Source of the DNA: Pseudomonadota bacterium
GTDB taxonomy: Bacteria; Pseudomonadota; Gammaproteobacteria; Burkholderiales; Burkholderiaceae_C
DNA length: 64,000 nucleotides
Reading direction: 5' to 3'
Assembly (NCBI GenBank): GCA_020161145.1
Contig: JAIUPQ010000010.1
Span: forward strand, 1 to 64,000
The translations under genes were made by a program, and so were the position numbers. The notes below the pieces were generated by a model that was not told the DNA's origin, did no database searches, and worked only from the letters and a program-made list of their open reading frames with translations. Positions 8,935 through 18,692 of this stretch are shown here, in pieces (position 1 is the first letter of the stretch; each line of letters begins with the position of its first letter).

Positions 8935-9275
8935 GCGGGCTTCCCTTGGCGGCCATAGGCCCGCTCCACGCGCGCCACGCGCAGCTCGAAATGGGCATAC
9001 CACTGGCGGTGCCCGAGCGCCTGTGCCTGTAGGTGCTCGGCCTGGGCCTTCCACTGCGCGATGGCGGCCTCGGAGGCCCAGTACGACACGGTGATGCCAA
9101 AGCCCAGCTCGTCGCGGGTGCTCTCGACGCCCAGAAAACCGGGCTGCTCGGCCGCCAGCGCCACCATGCGGTCGGCCATGGCGGCATAGCCGTGGTCGCC
9201 GTCGGTGCGCTGGTTGGCGAAGATCACCGCGTAATAGGGCGGCTCGGGGGTGGTGGCGAAGCGGGTGGGGGTCAT
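8931..9275 (-). CDS. Antibiotic biosynthesis monooxygenase (ABM) domain protein
   Basis: The 114-residue product is a single dimeric alpha+beta ferredoxin-like domain: [11 protein letters not shown], then [22 protein letters not shown], then [21 protein letters not shown] and [16 protein letters not shown]. This is the ABM/YqjZ-like pattern of small cofactor-free monooxygenases and heme-degrading relatives; the substrate is unknown. It overlaps cca upstream (9272-9275) and rarD downstream (8931-8934), so it is embedded in a fully coupled gene string. Confidence 0.85.
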   Translation of the reverse strand: MTPTRFATTPEPPYYAVIFANQRTDGDHGYAAMADRMVALAAEQPGFLGVESTRDELGFGITVSYWASEAAIAQWKAQAEHLQAQALGHRQWYAHFELRVARVERAYGRQGKPA

Positions 9276-10498
9276 GGGGTTGCAGGAGGGGTTAATGCCG
9301 CCAGCCGCGCCGCCGCAATGGCCTGGGCAATGGCCGGGCCTTGCCGGCCTTGGGCGATGGCGGCGGCGCTGACCGCCGACTGGTCGACGGCCTGGATGGC
9401 GGCCAGGTCGTGCGCCAGCAGCTGCTGCGGCGGGTAGTCGCGGGTGGCCAGGCCCGTGCGGCCCCGGGCGTCGGCGGCGCAGGCGGCCAGCAGCTGCAAG
9501 AAGCGCGCCGGCCGACGCGGCGCGTCGCAGCGCTCCAGCAGGCGCAGCCGGGCGGCGGGCGAGAAGGTGGCGGCCCGGTGGACGTGGGTGTGCTCGCGCG
9601 CCATCAACAGCGCCAGCTCGCGGCAGTCGGTGGGCACGCGCAGGCGCTGGCTGACCTGGGCCACCAGCGGCAGGCCGCGCGTTTCATGGCCGATGTGGCG
9701 CGGCAGCATGTCGGCGGGCGTCAGCGCCTTGCCCAGGTCGTGGCACAGGCAGGCGTAGCGCACCGGCAGCGGCTCATCCGCGTGGGCGCAGGCGTCCAGC
9801 ACCAGCAGCATGTGCACGCCGGTGTCCACCTCGGGGTGGTGGGCGGGCGGCTGGGGCACGCCGAAGAGGGCGTCCAGCTCGGGCAGCAGCCGCGCCAGCG
9901 CGCCCACGTCGCGCAGCACCTCGATCATGCGTGCGGGGCGGGCCTCCATCAGCCCACGCGCCAGCTCTTGCCAGACGCGCTCGGGCACCAGGGCATCGAC
10001 CTCGCCGGCGGCCACCATCTGGCGCATCAGGGCCAGTGTGGCGGGCGCGACGCTGAAGCCGGGCAGCCGCGCCGCAAAGCGCGCCAGCCGCAGGATGCGC
10101 ACCGGGTCTTCGACGAAGGCGGGGCCGACGTGGCGCAGCACGCGCGCGGCCAGATCCTGCTGGCCGCCATGGGGGTCGATCAGCTGGCCGTGCTCGTCCT
10201 GCGCGATGGCGTTGATGGTCAGGTCGCGCCGCGCCAGATCCTGCTCCAGCGTGACGCCCGGCGCGGCGTGAAAGGCAAAGCCGTGGTAGCCCGGCGCGAC
10301 CTTGCGCTCGGTGCGGGCCAGCGCGTATTCCTCGTGGGTTCGGGGGTGCAGAAAGACCGGGAAGTCCCTGCCCACCGGCGTGAAGCCGGCGTCCACCATG
10401 GCCTGCGGCGTGGCGCCCACCACCACCCAGTCGCGGTCCTGCACGGGCCGGCCCAGCAGGGCGTCGCGCACGGCGCCGCCAACGACATAGGTCTTCAT
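9272..10498 (-). CDS. cca: CCA tRNA nucleotidyltransferase with HD domain
   Basis: The enzyme adds or repairs the 3' CCA end of tRNAs. The 408-residue protein starts [19 protein letters not shown] with the GGxVRD motif, followed by DRDWVVVG (metal-binding DxD-like), [10 protein letters not shown] and [18 protein letters not shown]. The HD phosphohydrolase domain follows with [18 protein letters not shown] and the final His motif [11 protein letters not shown]-containing long forms can also show 2',3'-cyclic phosphodiesterase and phosphatase activities. Its ATG overlaps the slt stop by four bases. Confidence 0.96.
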   Translation of the reverse strand: MKTYVVGGAVRDALLGRPVQDRDWVVVGATPQAMVDAGFTPVGRDFPVFLHPRTHEEYALARTERKVAPGYHGFAFHAAPGVTLEQDLARRDLTINAIAQDEHGQLIDPHGGQQDLAARVLRHVGPAFVEDPVRILRLARFAARLPGFSVAPATLALMRQMVAAGEVDALVPERVWQELARGLMEARPARMIEVLRDVGALARLLPELDALFGVPQPPAHHPEVDTGVHMLLVLDACAHADEPLPVRYACLCHDLGKALTPADMLPRHIGHETRGLPLVAQVSQRLRVPTDCRELALLMAREHTHVHRAATFSPAARLRLLERCDAPRRPARFLQLLAACAADARGRTGLATRDYPPQQLLAHDLAAIQAVDQSAVSAAAIAQGRQGPAIAQAIAAARLAALTPPATP

Positions 10499-12444
10499 GG
10501 TGTGGCCGGCCCCACGTCGCGGCCCAGGCGGGGCTTGAGCGGCTGCGGCTTGCCGGTCAGCACGCCGCCGTAATAGCTGGCGTTGGACAACACTTTCTTG
10601 ACGTAGTCGCGCGTCTCGCCAAAGGGGATGTTCTCGATCCAGATGGCGGTCTCCAGCACCGGCCCATCACGCCAGCGGCGCGGGCGCCCGGGGCCGGCGT
10701 TGTAGGCGGCGGTGGCCAGCGCCTGGCTGCCATCGAAGTCGTCCAGCATGGTGTGCAGGTAGTGGGTGCCCAGGCGCAGGTTGGTGTCGTGCTCGTTGAG
10801 CTCGCCCGGCTTGTGCGCCACGCCCAGCCGCCGCGCCACCCACCTGGCGGTGGACGGCATCACCTGCATCAGCCCCGAAGCACCGGCCCCCGAGCGGGCG
10901 GCGGTGACGAAGCGCGACTCCTGGCGGATGAGGCCGTAAACCAGCGCGGGCTCCACCTCGGCGTTCAGGGCGTGGCGCAGCACGGCGTCTTTGTGCGGCA
11001 TCGGAAAGCGCTGCGCCAGGTCGATTTCGGTGCGGGTGCGCTCGCTGGTGTTGATGCAGCGGTCCCAGACGGCCCGGCTGCAGGCCAGGTCGGCGGCGGC
11101 CAGCAGTGCGCGCTCGTCCATGCCGATCAGCGAGAAGTTCCACTCGCGGTTGCCCTCACCGCGGTAGCCCAGCTCGATGGCGTTGAGTGCCCGTGTCAGG
11201 CCGGGGTGGCTTTGCGCGGCGCGCCGCTCGGCCGCAGTGAGGGGGGCCGGGGTGGGCGGCAGCGGCTGCACGCCGCCCAGGTCTTCGGCGGCCAGCTGGC
11301 CGTAGAAGTGCGGCTCGCGCGCCAGCGCCACCAGCAGTGCGCGCGACTCGTCCTGCGCGGCCTTGCCGCCCTGCGTGGCCAGCGCGCGGGCGCGCCAGTA
11401 GCGCCATGCGGGGTCGGCCTGGCTGGCCTCGTCCATGGCTTGCACGGTGCGCAGCAGCAGCGGCCAGCGGGCGTCGCCGCCCAGGCGCAGCGCGGTGCGC
11501 GCCAGCCAGGCCAGGGTGTCGGGGCTCCAGGCCAGGGCGGCCACGCCCTTGGCGTCCTGGGCCTGCCAGGCTTGCTGCGTCCAGGCCAGGCTTTGCGGCG
11601 CCAGCCGCTGCGCGCCCTGGCGCGCCACCTGGGCCCAGGCCCAGGCGCGCCAGCCCCGTGCCTCGGGGTTGGAGGTGTCCAGCGCCGTGTCCCAGTGGCG
11701 GCGCAGCCAGGCGGCTGCATCTTCGGGCTCGTCGGCGGCGCGGCGTGCCAGGGCCAGGGCCAGCAGCGGGGCCGGGGTGTTGGGGCTGGCGCGCTCCAGC
11801 CAGCGCTCGGGGCCGGCCCACAGCGCAGCCACCGCCTGGCCCGTGGACTCGCCCAGCAGCTCGGCAGTGGTGCGGGCGCTGGCACGCTGGCCGGCTTCGG
11901 TGGCATCGCGCAACTTGCGCCAGACCTCGGCCGGGGCCAGGCGGCCCGCCGCCAACCCGTTGCGGGCCCACTGCTGGCAGCCGGTGTCGCTTTCGCGCTG
12001 GGCCTGCCAGGCGGCCAGGGCGGCCGCGCGCAGGCGCTGGCCCTGGTTCAGCTCGGCCTCGGCCAGCGCGGCCCAGCAGCTGACCTCGCGGTCGTCGTTC
12101 ATCACGAAGCGGGGGTACTCGCGCGCCACGCCGGCCCAGTCGCCACGCCGGCCCAGCACCAGCAGCCAGTCGTTGCGCAGCCGGTCTTCGAAGAAAGTGC
12201 CGCGCCAGCGGGCCAGGTAGGCGTCCACCTCGTCGGCCGTGGCGTCCTCCAGCCGGGCCGAGAAGGCCCAGTAGTCGAACCACGCTTGCAGCGGATGCTG
12301 TTCGGCCTGAGCCTGGGCACGCAGGTCGGCCAGGCGGGCGGCATCGCCGCGCGCATAGGCGCTGCGCGCGGCGTTCAGGTCAACGGGGGCGGCCTGGGTG
12401 GCCTGGGCCACCAGCAGCAGGGATAGGCACACAATACGCAACAT
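10495..12444 (-). CDS. slt: Soluble lytic murein transglycosylase (Slt70 type)
   Basis: Slt cleaves the glycan backbone of periplasmic murein to 1,6-anhydro products. The 649-residue precursor has a signal peptide ([19 protein letters not shown]), a long alpha-helical superhelical domain (residues about 25-480) and a C-terminal catalytic SLT domain with [18 protein letters not shown] (catalytic Glu), [10 protein letters not shown] and [11 protein letters not shown]. Length matches Slt70 (E. coli 645). It heads the minus-strand slt-cca-ABM-rarD-esterase string. TATAAA lies 8-15 bases before its ATG (12452-12459), shared with the divergent cyclo-ligase gene. Confidence 0.95.
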   Translation of the reverse strand: MLRIVCLSLLLVAQATQAAPVDLNAARSAYARGDAARLADLRAQAQAEQHPLQAWFDYWAFSARLEDATADEVDAYLARWRGTFFEDRLRNDWLLVLGRRGDWAGVAREYPRFVMNDDREVSCWAALAEAELNQGQRLRAAALAAWQAQRESDTGCQQWARNGLAAGRLAPAEVWRKLRDATEAGQRASARTTAELLGESTGQAVAALWAGPERWLERASPNTPAPLLALALARRAADEPEDAAAWLRRHWDTALDTSNPEARGWRAWAWAQVARQGAQRLAPQSLAWTQQAWQAQDAKGVAALAWSPDTLAWLARTALRLGGDARWPLLLRTVQAMDEASQADPAWRYWRARALATQGGKAAQDESRALLVALAREPHFYGQLAAEDLGGVQPLPPTPAPLTAAERRAAQSHPGLTRALNAIELGYRGEGNREWNFSLIGMDERALLAAADLACSRAVWDRCINTSERTRTEIDLAQRFPMPHKDAVLRHALNAEVEPALVYGLIRQESRFVTAARSGAGASGLMQVMPSTARWVARRLGVAHKPGELNEHDTNLRLGTHYLHTMLDDFDGSQALATAAYNAGPGRPRRWRDGPVLETAIWIENIPFGETRDYVKKVLSNASYYGGVLTGKPQPLKPRLGRDVGPATP

Positions 12445-12457
12445 CCAGCCACTTTAT

Positions 12458-13048
12458 ATGGACAGCCCGATGCCGTTGAACCTGGAGCCTCTGCGCGACA
12501 AGCGTGAGTTGCGCAAGCAGTTGCAGGCCGAGCGCATGAGCCTGCCCGATCGCGAGGCCCGCGCCGAGCGCTTGCAAGAGATGCTGCGGGTGTGGCTGGT
12601 GGGCCGGCGCGAGCAGCTCATTGGGGCCTATTGGCCCATCAAGGGCGAGTTCGACGCGCTGCCTGCGCTGTTCCGCTGGACGGAGGGCGGCGAGGGCCGG
12701 CGCATCGGGCTGCCGGTGATGAACAAGGTCACGCGCCAGCTGACCTTCCACACCTGGTTTCCGGGCTGCCCGATGGAGGAGGACGGCTACGGCATTCCCA
12801 AACCCAAGGAGACGCCGTCCTTTCATCCCACCTTGCTGATCGTGCCTTGCGTGGGCTTTGGCCCGGGCGGGCTGCGGCTGGGCTATGGCGGCGGCTTTTA
12901 CGACCGCACGCTGGCGGCCTTGGCGCCGCGCCCGGTGACGGTGGGCCTGGCCTATGCCCATGGCTACGTGCCCTGGCTGGAGGCCGAGCCGCATGACGTG
13001 CCCATGGATGCGGTGCTGACCGACGAGGGGCGGGTCTGGCCGGGATGA
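12458..13048 (+). CDS. ygfA: 5-formyltetrahydrofolate cyclo-ligase
   Basis: The enzyme converts 5-formyl-THF to 5,10-methenyl-THF with ATP. The 196-residue protein has KRELRKQLQAERMSL at the N-terminus, IGAYWPIKGEFD in the middle and the conserved VGFGPGGLRLGYGGGFYDRT loop near the C-terminus. In-frame ATG codons lie at 12458 and 12470; neither has a clear ribosome-binding site. Only 13 bases separate it from the slt start, so the two divergent genes must share a very compact promoter region. Confidence 0.92.
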   Translation: MDSPMPLNLEPLRDKRELRKQLQAERMSLPDREARAERLQEMLRVWLVGRREQLIGAYWPIKGEFDALPALFRWTEGGEGRRIGLPVMNKVTRQLTFHTWFPGCPMEEDGYGIPKPKETPSFHPTLLIVPCVGFGPGGLRLGYGGGFYDRTLAALAPRPVTVGLAYAHGYVPWLEAEPHDVPMDAVLTDEGRVWPG

Positions 13049-13076
13049 GCCCAAACGGGCGGTGATCCAAGCAAAG

Positions 13077-13109
13077 ACCCCCGGTTGGCCTGGTGTGCGA
13101 ACCGGGGGT
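13077..13109 (+). terminator. Rho-independent terminator after the cyclo-ligase gene
   Basis: A perfect 10-bp stem pairs ACCCCCGGTT (13077-13086) with AACCGGGGGT (13100-13109) across a 13-base loop and is followed by TTGCCCTT. An AAA/TTT extension with one bulge lengthens it. It lies 28 bases after the stop codon. Confidence 0.65.
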
Positions 13110-13199
13110 TTGCCCTTACACAACGGGGCGCCGATGTGGCTCGGCTAGGTGCCCCTTTTTGAGGACTGCTTTCCTCCAGGCCTTGATGACAGCGCAGGC

Positions 13200-13275
13200 C
13201 TCCAGTGTGCCGAGCTGGGGCGGCGACGCATCCCCCTTAAGGGGGGAGTGGGGCCGCGCCGGGGTGGTGTAGGCC
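13200..13275 (+). repeat. GC-rich palindromic intergenic repeat
   Basis: The gap between the terminator and the minus-strand peptidase gene holds GGGGCGGCGACGC, an almost perfect TCCCCCTTAAGGGGGGA palindrome (13231-13247) and GGGCCGCGCCGGGGTGGTG. Composition and order resemble the repeats at 5681 and 18505. No gene is visible. Confidence 0.5.
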
Positions 13276-13296
13276 GCCCAAAAGCGCCAGGCGTGC

Positions 13297-14055
13297 TCAG
13301 GCGGCCCAGTCGGGCGCGGCGGTGTGCTGCAGCGCGCGCTGGCGCGCCAGGTGGTCGGGCAATACCGATGCCACCAACGCCCAGAACGCGGGGCTGTGGT
13401 TGAGCTCGCGCAGATGGGCCAATTCATGCACCACCACGTAATCGATCAGCTCGGGCGCCAGATGGGCGAGCCGCCAGTTCAGCCGCACCGAGCCGTCGGC
13501 GCTGGCGCTGCCCCAGCGCGTGCGGGCGCTGGAGAGGGTCAGCCGCGTCAGTTGCACCGCAAGCTGCGGCGCGAAATGGCTGCAGCGGGCCAAAAAGTGA
13601 GTGCGTGCTTCGCGCTGCAGCCAGCTTTGCACGGCATCACGAATCTGCGTGGCGGTGACGGTGTGGGGCAACGCCAGATGCAGCACGCCATCGGCGGCGC
13701 CGGTGGCGGGGGCGCCCAGTCGCAGCGTCAGCGGCTGGCCCAGAAAGGGCAGGGTGGCGCCGTCGGCCCAGGTGATGCGGGCGGCGGCCAGGCGCTCGCC
13801 ACGGGCGCGCTGCTCGGCCAGTTTGCGCAGAATCCAGCCGGCCTTGGTTTGCAGCGCGCGGTCGATGTCGCCATGCGGCACCCAGCGCGGTGCGCTGACG
13901 GCCAACCCCTCGGGCGAGACGGTGAAACCGATGGATTTGCGCCGCGCCCGCCGCAGCCGGTAGGCCACTTGCGCCTCGCCCAGTTGCACCTCGCGGTCGG
14001 CCTCGGGATGGCGGTAGGCGGGGGCCGTGTCGAACAGCGACAGCTGCTGCGTCAT
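13297..14055 (-). CDS. M48-type metallopeptidase, YgjP/SprT-like (DUF45)
   Basis: The 252-residue protein has the zinc motif HELAHLRELNHSPAFW, the HExxH...NHSxxFW signature of YgjP-type DUF45 proteins, preceded by SSARTRWGSASADGSVRLNWRL, also typical. The N-terminal half carries the RRARRKSIGFTVSPEGL strand region. These are predicted cytoplasmic zinc peptidases of unknown substrate. The ATG at 14055 overlaps the plsC stop by four bases, placing it as the last gene of the glyQ-glyS-gmhB-plsC string. Confidence 0.9.
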   Translation of the reverse strand: MTQQLSLFDTAPAYRHPEADREVQLGEAQVAYRLRRARRKSIGFTVSPEGLAVSAPRWVPHGDIDRALQTKAGWILRKLAEQRARGERLAAARITWADGATLPFLGQPLTLRLGAPATGAADGVLHLALPHTVTATQIRDAVQSWLQREARTHFLARCSHFAPQLAVQLTRLTLSSARTRWGSASADGSVRLNWRLAHLAPELIDYVVVHELAHLRELNHSPAFWALVASVLPDHLARQRALQHTAAPDWAA

Positions 14056-14816
14056 GGCGGCGCCTGGGGGGGGTAGGCCTCGGGGTCGAGCCGGCGCATG
14101 GCGGCCTCGACCCAGGTCTCGACTTCGCGCATCAGCTCGTCGGCCTCGCGGCCCTCGGAGGCGATGGGCGGGCCGACGGCGACGTCGATGATGCCGGGGC
14201 GCAGCAGCAGGCTTTTGCGCGGCCAGCAGCGCGCCGAGGTGACGGCGATGGGCACGATGGGCACGCCGGTGGCAATGGCCAGCCGCGCGCCGCCCGCCCG
14301 GTAGGCGCCCTGGCTGCCGCGCGGCGTGCGGGTGCCCTCGGGGAACATGATGACCCAGTTGCCTTTGGCCATGTAGCGGCGGCCCTGCTCGGCCACCTTG
14401 GCCCAGGCCTCGGACCGGCGGCTGCGGTCGATGTGCACCATGTCCAGGCTGCCGATGGCCCAGCCGAAGAAGGGGATCCACAGCAGCTCGCGCTTGAACA
14501 CGTACGACAGCGGATGCGGCATCAGCACCGGCAGCGCGAACGTCTCCCAGGTCGATTGGTGTTTGGGCGCCAGCACCACGGCGCGCGGGTCGCTGGCGGT
14601 GGGCAGGTGATCCATGCCTTGCACGCGCCAGCGCACGCCGCAGAGGAGGCGCGAGGCGTGGGTGGCCAGGGCCAGCCAGCCCACGCAGATGCGATAGAGG
14701 CGCCGCGCCGAGACCAGCGGCGACAGCAGCACCACCACGGTGGCCCAGGGGATGACGGTGACGGCCAGCACCAGCCAGTACAGCAGCGAGCGCAGGGCGG
14801 CCAGGGCGAATGCCAT
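14052..14816 (-). CDS. plsC: 1-acyl-sn-glycerol-3-phosphate acyltransferase PlsC
   Basis: PlsC acylates lysophosphatidic acid to phosphatidic acid at the inner membrane. The 254-residue protein begins with a hydrophobic helix (LLYWLVLAVTVIPWATVVVL) and contains the catalytic block APKHQSTWETF, where the usual HxxxxD acid is Glu, and the acceptor motif MFPEGTRTPRG. GVPIVPIAV completes the fold. The H-x4-E form is seen in a branch of these acyltransferases, so activity is expected. Its ATG directly abuts the gmhB stop (TGAATG). Confidence 0.93.
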   Translation of the reverse strand: MAFALAALRSLLYWLVLAVTVIPWATVVVLLSPLVSARRLYRICVGWLALATHASRLLCGVRWRVQGMDHLPTASDPRAVVLAPKHQSTWETFALPVLMPHPLSYVFKRELLWIPFFGWAIGSLDMVHIDRSRRSEAWAKVAEQGRRYMAKGNWVIMFPEGTRTPRGSQGAYRAGGARLAIATGVPIVPIAVTSARCWPRKSLLLRPGIIDVAVGPPIASEGREADELMREVETWVEAAMRRLDPEAYPPQAPP

Positions 14817-15395
14817 TCAGAGCTCCTTGGCGGTGGGCTTGAGCAACAGGTGGCGTGCAAAAGCGGCCAGGTCATGATGCACGACTGTGCCCGGCACGGC
14901 GGCCACCCAGGCGCTGACCTCGTGGGGCTCCAGCGCGCGCGCGCGCCCGCTGAGCACCAGGTGGGGCGTGCAGCCGGCGGCCTGGGCGGTCTGCAGGTCG
15001 CGCAAGGTGTCGGCCACCATGGGCACCTGGGCCAGCGGCACGCCGTAGCGCCGGGCGATGTCGTGCATCATGCCCGGCAGGGGTTTGCGGCAGTCGCAGG
15101 CGTCTTCCGGCGCATGGGGGCAGAAGAACACGGCGTCGAGCCGGCCACCGTGCTCGGCCAGGCACTTCATCATGTGCACGTGCACGGCGTTGAAGGCGGC
15201 CATGTCCACCAGCCCCCGGCCGATGCCGGCCTGGTTGGTGGCCAGCACCACGTGCCAGCCGGCCTGGTTCAGCTCGGCCACCGCCTCCAGCGCGCCGGGG
15301 ATGGGCTCCCATTCGGCGGGCTCTTTGACGTGATCCTCGCGAAAGCGGTTGAGGATGCCGTCGCGCCCCAGGATGATGAGCTTGGTGCCGTTCAT
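14817..15395 (-). CDS. gmhB: D-glycero-D-manno-heptose 1,7-bisphosphate 7-phosphatase GmhB homologue (nucleophile position altered)
   Basis: GmhB removes the 7-phosphate in ADP-heptose synthesis for lipopolysaccharide. The 192-residue protein keeps the family plan: HVVLATNQAGIGRG (motif II), the zinc-binding Cys/His loop CPHAPEDACDCRKP and the acidic MVADTLRDLQTA motif. However the first HAD motif reads LIILGRDGILN, so the usual nucleophile Asp of DRDG is Gly, clearly coded GGG; the second Asp remains. Either this branch uses another mechanism or the protein is not a normal phosphatase. It lies 7 bases after glyS and abuts plsC. Confidence 0.85.
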   Translation of the reverse strand: MNGTKLIILGRDGILNRFREDHVKEPAEWEPIPGALEAVAELNQAGWHVVLATNQAGIGRGLVDMAAFNAVHVHMMKCLAEHGGRLDAVFFCPHAPEDACDCRKPLPGMMHDIARRYGVPLAQVPMVADTLRDLQTAQAAGCTPHLVLSGRARALEPHEVSAWVAAVPGTVVHHDLAAFARHLLLKPTAKEL

Positions 15396-15402
15396 GCCGG
15401 GC

Positions 15403-17544
15403 TCAGGTGGCCAGCCGCGCCAGGTCGGCGACGCGGTTCATGGCGGCGTGCAACTGGGCCAGCAGCGCCAGCCGGTTGGCGCGCAGCGCAGGGTCTTCGG
15501 CGTTGACCATGACGTGCTCGAAGAAGCGGTCCACCGGCTCCTTGAGCGCGGCCAGCGCCTGCAGGGCGCCGGTGTCGTCGTGGGCGTCGAAGCGGGCGTC
15601 GGCCACGGGCCCCACGGCGGCCAGCGCGGCCGCCAGCGCCTGTTCGGCCGGCTCCACCAGTCGCGCGGCGTCCACCACGCCGGGCGTGGCATCGGCTTTT
15701 TTCAGGATGTTGGCCACGCGCTTGTTGGCAGCGGCCAGCGGCGCGGCCTCGGGCAGGGCGGCAAAAGCGCGCACGGCGGCCAGGCGGCGGGGCATCTGGC
15801 CCCAGGGCGGGCGCACGGCCAGCACGGCATCGACCTCTTGCGCGCTGTAGCCCTGCTCGCGCAGGTAGCCGGCCACGCGCTCGAAGATGAAGGCCAGCAG
15901 CCGCGCGTTGCTGGTGGCGGGGTCGGGCAATGCGTCGCCGAAGGCGCGCGCCGACTCGGCCACCAGCGCCGGCAGATCCAGCGGCAGGTTCTTCTCGACC
16001 AGCATGCGGATCACGCCCAGCGCATGGCGGCGCAGCGCATACGGGTCTTTGTCGCCGCTGGGCTGCTGGCCGATGCCAAACAGGCCGACCAGGGTTTCGA
16101 TCTTGTCGGCCAGGGCCAGCACGGTGCCGGTGTGGTTGCGCGGCAGGGCGTCGCCGGCAAAGCGTGGTTTGTAGTGGTCTTCGATGGCGATGGCGACGCC
16201 GTCGCGCAGGCCTTCATGGCGGGCGTAATAGCCGCCCATCACGCCTTGCAGCTCGGGGAACTCGCCCACCATGTCGGTCAGCAGATCGGCCTTGGCCAGC
16301 TGCGCCGCCTCGCGCACCTTGGCGTCCAGCACGTCGAACTCGTCCTTGGCCTCGGCCGTGTAGGGCAGGGTGGCCATGCGCAGCTGGCCGACGATGGCGT
16401 GGGCGATGGCGGCCACGCGCACGCTGCGCTCGGCCTGGCTGCCCAGCTTGCCGTGGTAGACCACTTTGGCCAGGCCCTCCGCGCGGGCCGCCAGGGTCTG
16501 TTTGCGGTCCTGGTCGAAGAAGAACCTGGCGTCGGCCAGGCGGGGGCGCACCACGCGCTCGTTGCCCTGCACGATGGCGCTGGCATCGGCGGGTTGCACG
16601 TTGCTGACCAGCAGGAACCGGTTGGCCAGCCTGCCCTGGGCGCCCAGCAGCGGGAAGTACTTCTGGTTGGCCTTCATGGTCAGGATCAGGCACTCCTGCG
16701 GCACGCTCAGGAAGTCGGCCTCGAAGCCGGCGGCCAGCACGTGGGGGCGCTCGACCAGGGCGGTGACCTCATCGAGCAAGGCCTCGTCGGCCATCAGCGT
16801 CAGGCCTTCGCGGTCGGCAGCGGCATCCAGCTGGCGGGCGATTTCGGCGCGGCGCGTGGCAAACACCGGGATGGTGGCGCCCTCGCCCTGCATCTGGTCC
16901 AGGTAGCTGTCGGCGCTGCGCAGCGTGATGGGCGCTGCGGTGGCCTCGAACCGGTGGCCCTGGGTGACGCGGTCGGCGGCCAGGCCCAGCGCGGTGCAGG
17001 GCACCACCGCGTCGCCGTGCAGCGCGGTGAGCCGGTGGGCGGGGCGCACGAACCTGACGCTGCGCCAGCCGTCGGCCAGCTGGTAGGTCATGACCTTGGG
17101 AATGGGCAGGCCGGCCAGCGCTTCGCCCAGTGCCTGCTGCACGCCGGCAGCCAGCAAGGTGCCGGGCACCGTGGCGGTGGTGAACAAGGCCTCGGCCTTG
17201 CCGTCCTGGGCGCGGGTCAGTGGGGCGTCGGCGGGCAGGCCCAGCGCGGCGAGCTTTTTTTGCAGCGCCGGCGTGGGCGCGCCGTCCGGCCCCAGGCCCA
17301 CGGCCACGGGCATCAGCTTGTGGCGCTGCGTGGTGTCGGCGCCGCGCGCGGCCACGTCGGTCAGGTGCACGCCCAGCCGGCGCGGCGTGGCGATGGGGGT
17401 GGCCGCGGCACCCTCGGCCACCAGCCCTTGCGCGCGCAGGCTGGCGGTGATGAGGTCGGCAAAACGCTGGCCCAGGACGCGCAAGGCCTTGGGGGGCAAC
17501 TCCTCGGTGAGGAGTTCGATGAGGAGGTTGGCGGTGGTGGTCAT
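15403..17544 (-). CDS. glyS: Glycine--tRNA ligase beta subunit
   Basis: This is the large beta subunit of the bacterial alpha2beta2 glycyl-tRNA synthetase, carrying tRNA-binding regions. The 713 residues (E. coli 689) begin NLLIELLTEELPPKALRVLG, the typical start, and include RRLGVHLTDVAA, GLPIPKVMTYQ, FVRPAHRLTALHGD and NQKYFPLLG. The HD-like region has GVMGGYYARHEG and YKPRFAGDALP. The C-terminal anticodon-binding-like domain includes FFEHVMVNAEDPALRANRL. It follows glyQ by 6 bases. Confidence 0.97.
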   Translation of the reverse strand: MTTTANLLIELLTEELPPKALRVLGQRFADLITASLRAQGLVAEGAAATPIATPRRLGVHLTDVAARGADTTQRHKLMPVAVGLGPDGAPTPALQKKLAALGLPADAPLTRAQDGKAEALFTTATVPGTLLAAGVQQALGEALAGLPIPKVMTYQLADGWRSVRFVRPAHRLTALHGDAVVPCTALGLAADRVTQGHRFEATAAPITLRSADSYLDQMQGEGATIPVFATRRAEIARQLDAAADREGLTLMADEALLDEVTALVERPHVLAAGFEADFLSVPQECLILTMKANQKYFPLLGAQGRLANRFLLVSNVQPADASAIVQGNERVVRPRLADARFFFDQDRKQTLAARAEGLAKVVYHGKLGSQAERSVRVAAIAHAIVGQLRMATLPYTAEAKDEFDVLDAKVREAAQLAKADLLTDMVGEFPELQGVMGGYYARHEGLRDGVAIAIEDHYKPRFAGDALPRNHTGTVLALADKIETLVGLFGIGQQPSGDKDPYALRRHALGVIRMLVEKNLPLDLPALVAESARAFGDALPDPATSNARLLAFIFERVAGYLREQGYSAQEVDAVLAVRPPWGQMPRRLAAVRAFAALPEAAPLAAANKRVANILKKADATPGVVDAARLVEPAEQALAAALAAVGPVADARFDAHDDTGALQALAALKEPVDRFFEHVMVNAEDPALRANRLALLAQLHAAMNRVADLARLAT

Positions 17545-17550
17545 CGGGGG

Positions 17551-18489
17551 TCAGGCCGCTTGGCGTTCCGGTTGCGCAGCGGCCTTGGCGATGTCGGCCA
17601 AGGCCTCGTCGGCCCAGGCGCGTGGCGCCATGGGGAAGCCCAGCCGCGCGCGGCTGTCCAGGTAGCTGCGGGCCACGCTGCGGGCCAGGTTGCGGGTGCG
17701 GCCGATGTAGGCCGCGCGCTCGGTGACCGAGATGGCGCCGCGCGCGTCCAGCAGGTTGAAGCTGTGCACGGCCTTGAGCACCTGTTCGTAAGCCGGCAGC
17801 GCGAGCTGCTGCGCCATCAGCGCATGGGCCTGTTTTTCGTGGGCGGCAAAGGCGGTGAACAGAAAGTCCATGTCCGAGTGCTCGAAGTTGTAGGTGCTCT
17901 GCTCAACCTCGTTCTGATGGTAGACGTCGCGGTAAGTGAGGCCCTCGGTCCAGACCAGGTCGAAGACGTTGTCCACGCCCTGCAGGTACATGGCCAGCCG
18001 CTCCAGGCCGTAGGTGATCTCGCCGGTGGCGGGCTTGCAGTCGATGCCGCCCACCTGCTGGAAGTAGGTGAACTGGGTCACCTCCATGCCGTTCATCCAG
18101 ACCTCCCAGCCCAGCCCCCAGGCGCCCAGCGTGGGGTTCTCCCAATCGTCTTCGACGAAGCGCACGTCGTTCTTCTTCAGGTCGAACCCCAGCGCCTCCA
18201 GCGAGCCCAGGTACAGCTCCAGGATGTTGGATGGTGCGGGCTTGAGCACCACCTGGTATTGGTAGTAGTGCTGCAGGCGGTTGGGGTTGTTGCCGTAGCG
18301 GCCATCTTTGGGGCGGCGGCTGGGCTGCACATAGGCCGCCCGCCAGGGCTCGGGGCCGATGGCGCGCAGGAAGGTGGCGGTGTGGCTGGTGCCCGCGCCG
18401 ACCTCCATGTCATAGGGCTGCAGCAGCGCGCAACCCTGGGCGTCCCAGTAGGCCTGGAGACGAAGAATGAGTTGTTGAAAGGTCAGCAT
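17551..18489 (-). CDS. glyQ: Glycine--tRNA ligase alpha subunit
   Basis: The alpha subunit holds the class II catalytic core that forms glycyl-adenylate. The 312-residue protein begins [20 protein letters not shown] and contains [32 protein letters not shown] and [21 protein letters not shown], all nearly invariant in GlyQ. The frame is open further upstream, but the ATG at 18489 gives the standard N-terminus. It is the first gene of the glyQ-glyS-gmhB-plsC-peptidase string; its upstream region is taken up by a dispersed repeat. Confidence 0.97.
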   Translation of the reverse strand: MLTFQQLILRLQAYWDAQGCALLQPYDMEVGAGTSHTATFLRAIGPEPWRAAYVQPSRRPKDGRYGNNPNRLQHYYQYQVVLKPAPSNILELYLGSLEALGFDLKKNDVRFVEDDWENPTLGAWGLGWEVWMNGMEVTQFTYFQQVGGIDCKPATGEITYGLERLAMYLQGVDNVFDLVWTEGLTYRDVYHQNEVEQSTYNFEHSDMDFLFTAFAAHEKQAHALMAQQLALPAYEQVLKAVHSFNLLDARGAISVTERAAYIGRTRNLARSVARSYLDSRARLGFPMAPRAWADEALADIAKAAAQPERQAA

Positions 18490-18504
18490 GGCGATGGGGA
18501 TTCT

Positions 18505-18640
18505 ATTGAGCGCCCCCAGGTCCGGGCTGCGCCCGGCCCGTCCCCCCGTGGGGGAGCAAGAAAACTTGGGGCGGCCCGGCGTTTTCTTGAGCGCCCGTCC
18601 CACCTCGGGGGGACAGACAACGTGGCGGGCAACTCTGACA
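18505..18640 (+). repeat. Dispersed GC-rich intergenic repeat upstream of glyQ
   Basis: The gap between the divergent glyQ and a secreted-protein gene is filled by GCGCCCCCAGG, a GGGCTGCGCCCGG palindrome, TCCCCCCGTGGGGGA, then CTTGGGGCGGCCCGGCGTT and a final CACCTCGGGGGGACAGAC. The CTTGGG-GCGGCCCGGCGT core is nearly the same as in the 62-bp tandem repeats at 33545-33668. Any glyQ promoter must lie inside or beyond it. Confidence 0.55.
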
Positions 18641-18692
18641 CTTGCGCCCAGGCCGCCCATGGTGGACGGCCATATGGAGGAGGAGATTCATC

